A DNA stretch of 64,000 nucleotides from Endothia cerciana. Its lineage: Eukaryota; Ascomycota; Sordariomycetes; Diaporthales; Cryphonectriaceae. Under the pieces are notes generated by a model. The model made no database searches. It had not been told where the DNA came from and worked only from the letters and a program-made list of their open reading frames with translations. The stretch's first letter is position 1; each line of letters begins with the position of its first letter. Positions 1 through 9,955 of the stretch are shown here, piece by piece. Location: assembly GCA_026119935.1 (NCBI GenBank), contig JALRMH010000031.1, forward strand, positions 1 through 64,000, read 5' to 3'. A program made the position numbers and the translations under genes.

Positions 1-300
1 AAACTGATGATCTGAAGGCTGTCTAGTGCCTGGGAAACTGATGATCTGAGGAGGCTGTCTAGTGCCTAGGAAACTGTTGATCAGGAGGCTGTCTAGCGCT
101 TAGGAAGCTGTTGAAACTGTCTAGTGTTGAGAAAGACTGATGAGGCTGTCTAGTGCCTTGGAAACTGTTGATTTAAAGGCTGTCTAGTGCCTGGGAAACT
201 GATGAAACTTGTCTAGTGTTGAGGAAGACTGAAGAGGCTGTCTAGTGCTTTAGAAACTGTTGATCTGAAGGCTATCTAGTGCCTGGGAAACTATTGAGAG
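1..300. repeat. Imperfect tandem array, window edge
   Basis: About eight degenerate copies of a unit of roughly 30-45 bases, built around GGCTGTCTAGTGCC followed by GGAAACTGATGATCTGA. Copies differ by substitutions (TGATGA against TGTTGA) and small internal deletions. The array touches the start of the window, so its true length is unknown. It directly precedes LTR-like sequence, so it could be a minisatellite inside a mobile element or an independent array. No coding potential. Confidence 0.85.
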
Positions 301-347
301 GGCTTCGGATCCGATTCGAGGGCGAATCGCATAAAGGGGGAGATAGT

Positions 348-560
348 TGTCACGAGTAGCAGGTGTTATAAGGTGACAGGGCTAAGGGTTAGGAGCTAGC
401 TAGGGCCAGCTATCTATATAAAAGAGAAGCCTACTAGCTTTAGGCTTAGGACTTTAGGCTTAGACCTTAAGTGTTAGCTATTACATCGTAATACAGGCTT
501 TTAGCTAAGGGCACTCAATAAGCTGACTTATGTGATTCGGATCTACAGGCTTTACTGACA
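348..560 (+). mobile_element. LTR-like segment (Ty3/gypsy type), copy A
   Basis: This 213-bp segment opens with TGTCACGAG and closes with TTTACTGACA, giving the TG..CA and TGTCA/TGACA inverted ends usual for LTRs. A purine run (AAAGGGGGAGATAGT) sits immediately upstream, where a polypurine tract is expected. A TATATAAAAG box at 415-424 would suit a U3 promoter. The AT-rich sequence that follows has no open reading frame. It is probably a solo or truncated LTR of a Ty3/gypsy-like element. No target-site duplication could be confirmed. Confidence 0.55.
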
Positions 561-1000
561 ATAATAGTAGCACACTTAAGGCACACTAAGCGCAAGACTA
601 TTTAAAGGTCCTCTTAAATAAAGGCCTCTAAGTAGGCAGCACGCATTACGCAATAGAGAAGTATTATAGCACAGGCGAAACAGCAGCGCAGTGTATAGTA
701 ATAACAGGCAATAAAGCGTAGTAATATAGCTAGGGACTATAAAGGATATAGCTAATAGCAGGACTAGAGATACTATAGCGCTATATAAAAGATATAAGGG
801 GAGCAGCAGGTAATTAGTGCTTGTTTAAGGAAATTATAATAGTAAGGAAAGAAGAGAAGCCTACACGCCTTAATAATAATAGCACGCTAGATCTTTATAG
901 ACGAACAAGCAGCGAAAAGCAATTATAACAGCGCTAGTAGAGCAGACCTATATTTAGCGCTAACACCTAGGACCAGGTGTTATTACAGAGGGGGGATAGT
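561..1000. mobile_element. AT-rich degenerate sequence between two LTR-like segments
   Basis: The stretch is A+T-rich, full of stops in all frames, and repeats words such as AGCGCTA and TATAGC. It ends in a purine run (CAGAGGGGGGATAGT, 986-1000) directly before the second LTR-like segment. That is the layout of the 3' internal end of a retroelement. No protein similarity can be read from it. Heavy mutation of the RIP kind is an inference from base composition. Confidence 0.4.
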
Positions 1001-1223
1001 TGTCACGACAACAGCGCTAGTAGCCTATAGCGCTAGCAGACAACAGCGCTAGCAGCGCACAGGCTATTCCCCTTCAAATAGCTAGCGACCTGGCACACTG
1101 ATTCTTTCCACACTACAAGAATCAGTCTCTGTACCAACAGACACCCAGCAGCTATCAATCAGACAGCCTGTTCTCGCTATATCATTGTAACTCTGCCGGG
1201 CTTATGTGATAGGTGTTCTGACA
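1001..1223 (+). mobile_element. LTR-like segment (Ty3/gypsy type), copy B
   Basis: This 223-bp segment begins TGTCACGACA and ends TGTTCTGACA, with a purine-rich tract immediately before it. It shares the start motif and upstream GGGGGATAGT context with copy A at 348, but little of the interior. The two therefore look like related LTR families or strongly diverged copies rather than a young matched pair. Short AACAGCGCTAG words are repeated near its start. Confidence 0.55.
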
Positions 1224-1714
1224 GATAGATATTATAGCTCTTCGCTAGTCTTACAAGAGGAGGGAAATCGCAGAGATTCGATAGATCCACAGCGATGATA
1301 ACCCTGCAGACGCAATAACTAAAGGATCGCTGAACCGTACACTAGAAACGTTTGTTTCTACAAACGAACTAACAGTAAGGATAGAAGGGTTTATACAGCG
1401 ACCTGTAGAAGGCTGAATCAACTGCTGGAGGGCATATCGCCGTCTAGAAAGGTCGTTTCGAACATGAAGAGAAAAAGTGCTAGTGTGGATTGATAGGCTT
1501 AAAGAGTTGAAGGGAGCTAGCAACTAAGTGGCTGGCAGGCCGATTCAGGCCGGGCATCGGCCTGATCAGGCCGATGCCAAAACCCACAGCCTACATAGAC
1601 TCAGCCTAGCCAGGCTGGCCTAGATAGCTTCCTTCCTTCTGAATACAACAACAACCACCTGAATCAACGACCTGTACCAACTGCAGATCTGCTTCTAACG
1701 ATTGTGACCTACCA
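1224..1714. other. Gene-free stretch, probably old transposon sequence
   Basis: No convincing coding region. A 90-codon minus-strand open frame at 1251-1523 matches nothing I recognise. The stretch holds a perfect palindrome (annotated separately). It lies downstream, in the minus sense, of the Fot1/pogo transposase relic, so it may be the eroded rest of that element. Confidence 0.5.
1553..1578. repeat. 26-bp perfect palindrome
   Basis: Bases 1553-1578 form a perfect inverted repeat with no spacer, centred on TGATCA, with arms reading GGCATCGGCC outward to inward. Related words (GGCCGATTCAGGCC) lie just upstream. A GC-rich perfect palindrome in AT-rich decayed sequence may mark an element end or a recombination scar. 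No function is inferred. Confidence 0.85.
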
Positions 1715-2367
1715 ACAGTTAACCCTTTAAAGATAACTAAAGGAGGGAGGTAGGCGCTAATAGCAGAGATACACTTGAGAAAAGAGGTCTAGGCTTTTGA
1801 TCCAGGCTTTTTTTTCTAGATTGAATATGAAGAAGAGCTACTAAGGACTAATCCGTTCTCTCCTTAGCCCTCTATTATTCCGGCTTTGTCTATATTCTAT
1901 GAGTTAGCTGGCTCGATAGCTTGAACCTGAGGAAGATCGAAAAGACGAAACCAAGGCTGTATTACTTCGGTTGTAGCTTTATTAGTTCGGGCTGAGGCAA
2001 TCCGTCGAGTCCTTCGAACATTGATCTCTGGATTTCTCTTCAAGAAAGCCTGAGTCTATTTCTTTCCTAGAGCTTAAGGGTCGCCCTGGACCTCTAGGAT
2101 CCGTTGAGCAAAGTGCCTGAGCTCTGAATAGCTAGGTGGAAGCCCTAGGGCTTCCTGAATGCAAATTTATTCAGCCAATTTCCTTTCCTGACTGATAGAA
2201 AGCCTTTGTTTATCTTAATAGGCTGTCTTATGTGATTCTCCTCCTGCTAGACGATCCTGAAGAGTGGCCCTCAGAATGCCTTATTCCTTCAAGGCCTGTC
2301 GCTGGGACATGCCTGTTTTGACGGCCTTGATAACCTGAGCTAGCTCAACTTCGAAATAGGGCTTCAT
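1715..2367 (-). pseudogene. Fot1/pogo-type transposase relic
   Basis: Reading the minus strand from the ATG at 2365-2367 gives a start MKPYFEVELAQVIKAVKTGM, then SQRQALKE and, after a stop, GILRATLQDRLAGG. This is the CENP-B/psq-type helix-turn-helix pattern of Fot1/pogo transposases. Further on, ALGLPPSYSEL, FLKRNPEI and a degenerate NIDKAGIIEG (family pattern N-x-D-E-x-G-x-x-x-G) are legible, then LPPLVIFKG. At least six in-frame stops (TAA or TAG) interrupt the reading, mostly where Gln or Trp codons would fit, consistent with C-to-T decay. The C-terminal half of the DDE domain is not recognisable. The element is dead. Confidence 0.75.
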
Positions 2368-2475
2368 TATAGTTGTATAAAGATTCTGTGAAAAATTGAA
2401 GTTATTCGGAATAAAATTGGTTGAGAAAAAGTAATAGAAATAGATGTAGCTGGAAAGACGGTAGGGGCTGGCCGG

Positions 2476-2560
2476 GGTGACCGGAAGGTGGGGGTGACCG
2501 GAAGGTGGGGGTGACCGGAAGGTGGGGGTGACCGGAATGTAGGGGTGGCCGGAAGTTACC
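2476..2560. repeat. 17-bp tandem array, five copies
   Basis: The unit GGTGACCGGAAGGTGGG recurs with an exact 17-base period starting at 2476, 2493, 2510 and 2527, with a mutated fifth copy at 2544. It lies about 110 bases outside the transposase relic start, where a Fot1/pogo element would carry terminal or subterminal repeats. A matching inverted copy was not seen on the other side, so assignment to that element is tentative. Confidence 0.85.
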
Positions 2561-2808
2561 CCCTTAGACTTATTAGGTCATTGCATAGGGTATTTTTTAC
2601 TAGCTTGATCATTATACCAATGACCATACCCCCTAGCCTGCCGCTACGTATAAGATTAATCAGAACATTTAACTTTATTTTAGAAATGTACAGAAAAGTA
2701 TGAATATTCTATATACCAAACGGTTTTGCAACGAATATAAACAAATCTCTATCAGAATCCCCCATTGCTTCTCCTTAGTTTGCCTAAGCTAACCGCTAAG
2801 CCCTATTC

Positions 2809-3816
2809 CTAGCTTGATGAGTCGTGCATATTGTAAACATCCCTTTTCATGGCCGACGTATCAAGAGCAGTCGTATCCGTCAGATCAACACCCATAGTAA
2901 TGTAGCCAATCATGCCATTGGAGATATCTTGGCCGTCAGCGGGGACGACGCTCAGCACGGGGTTGTATCCCCCCTCCTGGGACTCGGCTATGATGGAGTC
3001 TTCAGCGTTGGTTGTGCGGTTGATTTGAGTGTGCGAGGCATAGGGCTCGAGAGCCAATATCTCCTCGGTGATGGTCTCGTTAAAGTAGAGCTGCCCGACG
3101 TTGACGATGTCGCCGGTGCGGACGGTGCCGTTATCATGCAGGACCCAATCCTTGTAGACCTCGGTGTGAATATGAATGGCGCGCCCTGCGTAGAAGCCTG
3201 GGAAGATGGTCTTCATCTCCAGCATGCCGTCCTTATTCGTAGGCCACATCCCACGCAGGAACGTAGTGTTGTCTGTGTGCAGGTCCGTTTCGCCGATGGT
3301 GAAGTCAGTGACGTTGAGCTCGTCCAGGAGTGTAGGAAAGTCGGTGTTGGGGTCCAGGCCGGTGAAGGACGAGTAACTACCCGTGCCGTTGCAGTGCCAG
3401 AAGGACACCAGCACATCCTCGAGCGGCTCGCAGGTGTTGACGTCGAGGACGCCGATATCAAGCCAGAGAGGGACACCAGGCTGGCCTTCAGTCATGTCTT
3501 GTCTCAATATCTCGGAGCGAGGCCACACATACGGGCCCTGGGTGACGTCGGGAGTCACGATGCAGGTGTCGTTCTGGATGACATCGTAGTACGGCGCCTC
3601 TGTGTGGATGGTGTAGGTGGCATTGCGGCCGCTATCCCAACGCTTCCTCATCTGGTTGGCATAGCGTTTCTCATTCATTTTGGCAGCCGCAACCTCGCAT
3701 CGCTTCGAGAGGTTGGCACGGCGCTTGACCTCGTGGTGACCAAGAGGGTCGCCATGCGCTAAGGCAGTACCGGACAGGAGCCCAGAGACCAGGACGATAG
3801 CAGCAGTAAACTTCAT
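2809..3816 (-). CDS. Secreted intradiol ring-cleavage dioxygenase
   Basis: A single-exon gene for 335 residues. Residues 1-20 form a classic signal peptide ending TALA, followed by a dibasic KRR that could be a processing site. The mature part has the intradiol dioxygenase fold pattern. The four expected Fe(III) ligands can be placed: Tyr148 (in GTGSYSS), Tyr209 (PGFYAGR), His215 and His217 (IHIH). Family members open catechol-type rings between the two hydroxyls. Secreted fungal versions are thought to act outside the cell on plant or lignin-derived aromatics. Many N-x-S/T sites fit secretion. The C-terminal tail is Ser/Asp-rich with no domain. No other aromatic-degradation gene lies nearby. 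The ATG at 3814-3816 is chosen because it directly begins the signal peptide. The gene looks intact. Confidence 0.88.
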   Translation of the reverse strand: MKFTAAIVLVSGLLSGTALAHGDPLGHHEVKRRANLSKRCEVAAAKMNEKRYANQMRKRWDSGRNATYTIHTEAPYYDVIQNDTCIVTPDVTQGPYVWPRSEILRQDMTEGQPGVPLWLDIGVLDVNTCEPLEDVLVSFWHCNGTGSYSSFTGLDPNTDFPTLLDELNVTDFTIGETDLHTDNTTFLRGMWPTNKDGMLEMKTIFPGFYAGRAIHIHTEVYKDWVLHDNGTVRTGDIVNVGQLYFNETITEEILALEPYASHTQINRTTNAEDSIIAESQEGGYNPVLSVVPADGQDISNGMIGYITMGVDLTDTTALDTSAMKRDVYNMHDSSS

Positions 3817-3920
3817 GTTGCAACAACTTTGCTGAGAGGGTGGTGAAACGAGTATAGCGATGGTGAGAAGACGATGGGCTGATGAGGTTCAGAACACGTT
3901 CGAATCGAGGTCTAGAAGTG

Positions 3921-3930
3921 TGTTTTTATA
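3921..3930 (-). promoter_or_regulatory. TATA box of the intradiol dioxygenase gene
   Basis: On the minus strand the sequence reads TATAAAAACA about 105 bases upstream of the start codon at 3816, a normal distance for a fungal TATA element. Position and sequence only; no transcript evidence. Confidence 0.45.
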
Positions 3931-6110
3931 CTGAGTGATCGGCCCTCCTTACTTCTCTGACAAGACCAATAGGAATCAAGCTGATAAAATCGAATCTATT
4001 GTTCTTAACCTCGACAGTGTACATCACCAGCCAACGCAAGCGAAGGTTTACTATAGTATAAGATACCCTTGCAGTTCGACAAGGGGTTTTGCGTCAGTCT
4101 AGGGCCGGAAAACTAATCTTATAGAGCTTGGCATTTTACGTACTACTCCACCGGGGCGGGCCGCGCGTTGCCCCAGAGTTGATTACCGGACAGGCCGGCT
4201 CGAGGCCTGCGGCGTTGTATTGTGGATAATGTTGCTTGATCAATTCGCTAAATTAACCCCTTGTCATGAGAATGTTAGCTTGGACCACCAAAGAGGCAGG
4301 TCGTAAGTACACAACCGAAAGACGCGTAATGCTGATAAGACACAGGTGCGCGCGGCCATGACTCGGATCTGCTGCCTTGCGCTGCAACGTCCAGTTCGCA
4401 CTTCACAATCGAAAGCCTTGCAGTGCTTTACCATACTAGGGGCATCCATCGGCATTCATCTTCACTATAGTGCAGATGCAGGATCTAGAAGATGTGGTAA
4501 GAGAAGCTGCTAGAGGCCGATAGACTGTGCTGCTAGTAGTTGATAATAGCTTATGCCGTTGGTCGACTGCAGTCTTAGTGCTTGTCTGGAATATAAGGGG
4601 GTGTGCATATTATAGGGCACGAAAAATAATAGTCTGCCCTGCTTTGCATACCTTCAGGAGTTATTGTTGCTTCTCAAGCCTTGAGAAAAAAAAGACGTGC
4701 AGCAACACAAAGTAACATTTCGCTCCTGGAATGTGCATAGAACATAATGTTATAACCCATCCGATATTATTACAGATAGATGGCTATAGCCACCGACTCG
4801 GGTCATGCTGGAGGTAAATCTACTGCATAGGCCATCTAAACCCATCATCAGGCTATATATACTGTCGCTCACCAGCTGGAAATGACTGACACAGCCAGGG
4901 CCTATGCCAGGTCGCCAGATGACATCTAAGGGCAGGATTCATGGCGCTGTGATGCTTTTATTTATAGTTGCGCCTCGTTTATAGCACATGGTTTTTTTGT
5001 TTCTGTAAATCCTGAAAACCCAGCTATTTCTTGAGATGACACTGCTCACTCAGACGATACTGTGGACGCAGCTCAGCTCGTTTCATGCGCTTCTCGAGGC
5101 CAGTGGGTCTTAGGTAAAAGCAATGAAGCCTACACAAGAAGGGGCCTAATAAGGGGACCGCATAAAAGAGAAGAACACATATCCTTTTCAGAACTAGAGT
5201 AGGGAAAGGAGGGTGGGCGGCTACGGCTTTGTAGGTTTCCGATCAGAGTCCGGCAGATGTCATGGAGCCCCTGACAGTACCCATGACCACCCGTTTGCCC
5301 AGGTTGTAGTGCGGTCAACTTCGACAAGGACCCGAAGCTGGGTAGAGAACGCCATGCCTGGCAGCCTGGGTCGACAATGTCATCCAAGAAAACTCTGCTT
5401 GCATGGTAAACTTCGGGAAGTGGGGGGACTTGTTAGATTTTAAGCGCTGGCATGGAGTTTTTCACAGGGGCTGTGTAAGCCTCAATCTGCTTGAAGGGAT
5501 GGCGTCGAGGCCGTGCTGTGTACCTAGCCACGCTCGCTAGGCTAGCCCCTGGACAGGTTGAGCGCGATTCTCCGGGAGGCCATCGTGAGGGATCGAAGGG
5601 GATGTGCCAATCACCGAAAGACGGGATCTGGAAAAATAAGGTCAGATCAACGAGGTCAATTGGAACCGGCTGACCTCATTGAGCGCTGGTACCTGGGAGA
5701 CAGTGTTGTTGGGTGGTGGGCGACAAAATCGAAGTGGAGCAGTCGACGTTTCTCTTCCGGTAAGCCGCGCCGGCAAAACGCAACAGCTGTTGATTGGCGG
5801 AAGGAGCGCTTAGTCAGAAACCAAGCTTCACCTTCTGTTGTCACTTGTATTCTGCATCCATACCAGGTGCCGTCAGAGCTCCTTCCAGCCAACAGCTCGC
5901 AGTCCCTCTCACGGAAAGATGAACACGACGTAATGAGGAAACAGACGGCTTGCAGTTGCTGCAGGGAACCTGTGCATGTGCCGTTTTGCTGTGCTGTACT
6001 GTACTGTACTGTACTGTACTCGTCTTCACTCTCCTTTTCCTTTCTTCTCATCTCTTATAGCTTCAACGGGTCATGATAAACTGGTTTAACTTTCCATTTC
6101 ATATCCCATC
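3931..6110. other. Gene-poor stretch, no recognisable gene
   Basis: About 2.2 kb with many short overlapping frames on both strands and none matching a known family. Composition is mixed, AT-rich around 4500-5050 and more even around 5200-5900. A TGTAC microsatellite lies at 5995-6020. Some of it may be promoter sequence of the relic at 6111 or decayed repeats. Confidence 0.6.
5995..6020. repeat. TGTAC microsatellite
   Basis: Five perfect tandem copies of the pentamer TGTAC plus one base. It inflates the apparent open frames on both strands here. Confidence 0.9.
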
Positions 6111-6470
6111 ATGAGTGCCCCCCGACGAAGACTACAACAAGCGAATCTACCTCATCCACAAACAAAAGAAGCCAGCCGTCAAGGACATGGGCGCATCTGT
6201 CTCCGTCCACCCTCTCTTGGGTCGGGTCACCCAGGTCCAGAAACAGGGCGTCAGAGTCACCGCTCTCCTCAAAGTACCCACCGACTAGGTCAACGAGGCT
6301 TGGGAGGTTACCGTGTGACACTCAAGTACTGGAGACGATTCCTAGACCAAGACTCTACTGTCCACTACCCAGAAGACACCGTCAACTTTGTGGAGTGTGG
6401 ACAATTCCGTGTCTCGTCTCTGGTCCCAAGGCCAGCCCTCGGTTCAGTCAAGGTTAGAGCTTCTTAACAT
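6111..6470 (+). pseudogene. Decayed gene start, possibly GH36/raffinose-synthase-like
   Basis: The ATG at 6111 is followed by a C-run. Dropping one C gives a frame reading DEDYNKRIYLIHKQKK, then SVHPLLGRVTQV, VTALLKVPTD-stop-VNEAWEVTV-stop-HSSTGDDS-stop. The three stops (TAG, TGA, TAG) sit where Gln or Trp codons would fit, two of them in a WEVT-x-W-HS context. That layout resembles the N-terminal beta-domain of fungal GH36 raffinose-synthase-like proteins, but this parent is recalled from memory and uncertain. Only about 100 codons are legible and the catalytic domain is absent. Confidence 0.4.
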
Positions 6471-6981
6471 CAACAGCTAATTCTGGTACTGTGAAATACA
6501 GGGAGCAAAAGTTTTTCCCGTATAGGCTAGCTAGATGTTGTCGCCACTGTGCTTTCCCGCTTGAGTTTTAACCTGTGAACAGACCGAGGTCAACGCCCTA
6601 GCCTTTACTTATTTCACGTGGCTGGCTGGACATTAATAGGTGCTCGGTGGTTCATCAGTCACTCGGAGCCTCCCTCCCTCCCAGCCGGCTATTTAAATAG
6701 GTAAAGCCAGTCATTCCCGCTCATCGACCCTTGTGTTTTCCCTATCCATGATTTGCAGACTTGTGACGTCGTCTACAATTCCTGTCCCCAGCACGCACCA
6801 CGTGGACGAAGGCCAGGTCTTGTCCTTCCCGGGTTCCCCTCCCTCGGCTCAGATTAGCCGGGACTTCTTCACACATCAGACGGTTAGCAATAGCGCCCGT
6901 TTCGGCAGGAATCCCGCTCACCTGCCTCCGTTCCGCACCTCGGGAACCAATAGTCTCGACCTTGAAAGAATCTCTGGTGAT

Positions 6982-9955
6982 ATGGAGACACGAAAGATGA
7001 TCTACTCGCAAGTTCTCTTCCAGATTCTAGAGGAGCAGTCAATCACGGCTATTCAAGCCGAGGACGCAGACCTGGAAGGGAAGATGAGGGCCCGTCTAAA
7101 GCTGCGTTTTCGCTCTTTCGTGAGCACAGTGGAGCTACTTGGAAGACAAATCGGCAAAATTGCAGAAGTCTTGCGGGTTAATGACCGGGTCCGAGTTGAA
7201 GTCCTTTGTCTAGTTATGGCAGGGGACCCAAGGATTGAACAAGCCGCGGGGCTGGAACCCACTAGTAGTTCCGAGGATGACCAGTCTGAGAGCTCATCAG
7301 AACCGACTATAACACTGTTTTCTTTACCTAGAAGTGAAGAATGGTTCAGGCGGTCGTTAAAAGCCGACATAAAGGTGAACATAACACTGTGCTCATAAGT
7401 ACCCAAATCTGCCCACTGTTTGGTGATTATCTGCCAGTCAACCACAGATTTGTCTCATTTGAAAGAAGATGTACAAAAGAGTCATCAAAACCATACTTTT
7501 GGACGAGGAATTCAAGAAAGTGATGGATGGATTCGAGTTGCTGAACAAAAGAATATCGACCACCTGGGAACGAAGTTCGGCAAACCGGAGCACTCATGGC
7601 AATAAGCGTCTCAAGCAACTATCACGCATTCGTAACGACCTCTTCTATTCTAGCTCATGTTATTGGAAAACAAGGAATAACTGCTTGCAGCTGCCATGAG
7701 CATCACTATGGGCTCCTCTTAGTGGAAGACGTACTCTCCAAAAATGATCGTGACAGTATTCCCATGTTCCAGTTCATATTCCATAATCTCCAGACCAAGA
7801 AACCCACCTTTCTTTTCAATCTGTGGAAGAGCATCGCGTGGACATTTGCAAAAGTCTCCGCTTCGGTATTGCCAGACAACCCTAATGATCCACCAGCATG
7901 ACAAAGAATGGGCTTGGATCGGCAAGAAAAAAGATCCAGGTTGTCTTGCCTCACTCGAAGGGTCAAGAAATAACCGATACGCCGCAACTTGTATTTTCCA
8001 AGAATGTCTGCCCAGCTATTGGTCATTGGGAGAAAGAAAAAAATCCCACCAAAGTTGAATAATTTCAAGTATGGCTTGGAGACAAGACCGAGCAGATCAA
8101 ACTTCGCTTTAATAGTCTGACCCCATCCCAGCCGGATTCACCCATTCCATTAACAGAATATTGGTTGAAAGCAAAGACAACTCTGTCCGTTGATGAAAAG
8201 TTACAGCTCGCGCTGAGTTTGCTTCGAGTTTGCTCTACCTTAGTGGCAGTGGTTAGCTTCAGATACAGTGGACAAGTGAGGATTTTCAGACTTGCTAAAG
8301 GATACCGGGACAAGGGGTACTGGACAGCATATATGTAATAATGAAGCCAGAGAGCCACAAGAGCACAGAAGCGTCCGACTTTCTTGTTCGCGCTCGCACC
8401 ATAATGGAACCCAGTCTCCTGTCGCTAGTGTTCTTCCCGTAGAATTAGCCGTTAGGGAACCGTGGCTCAAAATCCGCCAGAAATATATACCGGAGCCCTC
8501 GAAAAATGTCAAGCATATCTCCACAGCAGATTGGACGGCAATAGGAAGCTTCCTGGAACACGCATTCGATGATTCAATTCCGTTTGCCGAGCGACCTCTT
8601 CAAGATGAAGGGCAGATGTTTGTCGATACCATTTAGCGATGCATTCAAAGAGATCTCGAAGGCAAAAAATTCGAGCTTAAAGGATTCTTCTTTCAGAGGA
8701 TCTGTTTATGATTGGGTTATATGCGGTCTTAAAGAAGCAATTGGGGACCGTGAGTTTGATCTAACATAGCCTCCCTCTAAGAGCATCCTAAACATGCGCC
8801 TGTTTGATGACAAGGACGTCTGACCCGAAATGTAAGTTCCAGATGGAGCAACATATCTTGCCCGGCTTTTAACAAGCTATAGGGAGTCCCGCGCAGCTAA
8901 ATATAACGAGGTTGCGTGCTTCTTCAAAGAGAGCACGCGGGCGATTGGCTCTGAAAGAAGAGTCAAAGTAGCCGTCCTCGATAGCAGAATTGCCCATTCT
9001 AACGGCATGATATCCAAGGAGTGGCAGAGAATAACTTTCAGAAGCTATCTGAAAGATAATGAGGCCGTTGACGACTCACACGGTCGTAGAACTCACGTTG
9101 CTAGATTGATTCTACGTGTGGCTAAAAATGTGGACCTCCATGTCTTTCGAGTTACTGAGGACAACAGGGTTGGGGAATGTATTATTGAAACAATCGCGAA
9201 TGTACGCGACACGATCCTTTCTTACGTTTTCCTTCAGTTTCTATTCCTGCTGATGATATCTCTAGGCTCTGAATCAAGCCATCGAAGATGATGTCGACAT
9301 CATTTCACTTTTTCTCGGCTATCCCTATCGGATACAGACAGTTCACAAGATCCAAGCAGCGATAAAGAAAGCTTACGCTAAGGGGATCGTTATATTTGCG
9401 GCAGCAGGAAACTCGAGGGCAAATGAAAGAATTGCGTACCCGGCAGACCAGGATAAAGTGATTAGGATAGGATCTTCCGACGGCCTCGCAACGGATCCTA
9501 CGTCACGCCGAGGCCGAAGGCAAGTGGCAGCAAATACCGCTTCATTACTGTTGGTGAGGGAGTAAAATCCGCCTAGCCCAAAAAATTTAGCGGTCGCCAG
9601 TTCCAGACCCGATCAGGGACCTCGTATGCAACGCCCATCGTCGCCGGCATCGCCGCCGCGGTTTTGAATTTAATGCGGTTCAAGCTGTGAAATGATAACC
9701 CCGGACAGCGAAGAGAGGTTATTACTAGAAACGGAGATGAGGAGCAAGAAGAGGATGCAGACGATTCTGAACGAGATGGCCAACGAGACTACAGACAGCT
9801 ACCATTATATCATGCCTTGGAAATTGTCCCATTTTTACTACGAGGACCAGTCAGACAGCATTGCAGATACGTTGAAGCAGCTCCTCAAGAAGGTTCAAAG
9901 CATGGAGACCGGTATTAGCGGACTCAAACTAGCTGTAGGCCTTAGAAAGAATTGA
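6982..9955 (+). pseudogene. Subtilisin-family (S8) serine protease relic with N-terminal fungal domain
   Basis: A gene of about 3 kb broken by many shifts and stops. The 5' part is an open frame (ATG at 6982, or further upstream at 6733) reading METRKMIYSQVLFQILEEQ, then helical sequence to a stop at 7396. Later pieces include DEEFKKVMDGFELLNKRI and a Cys/His-rich ACSCHEHHYGLLLVEDV near 7690, resembling the DUF7580-type region of fungal subtilases. The protease domain is clear from 8940: AVLDSRI with Asp at 8980-8982; GRRTHVARLIL, where the catalytic His of GHGTHVA is Arg (CGT, 9085-9087); a 64-base intron at 9202-9265; AAAGNS with the oxyanion Asn near 9410; and SGTSYATPIVAGIAAAVLNL with Ser at 9622-9624. 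A frameshift near 9520 and a TAG near 9574 lie between Asn and Ser. The C-terminal HYIMPWKL fits the family end. It cannot make an active protease. Confidence 0.8.

Noticed and set aside
1..300. Possible CRISPR-like repeat array
   Set aside because: Repeats are imperfect and directly adjacent without unique spacers, and the window is clearly eukaryotic.
2824..3762. 312-codon open frame on the plus strand
   Set aside because: Antisense shadow of the intradiol dioxygenase, which has a signal peptide and all four iron ligands.
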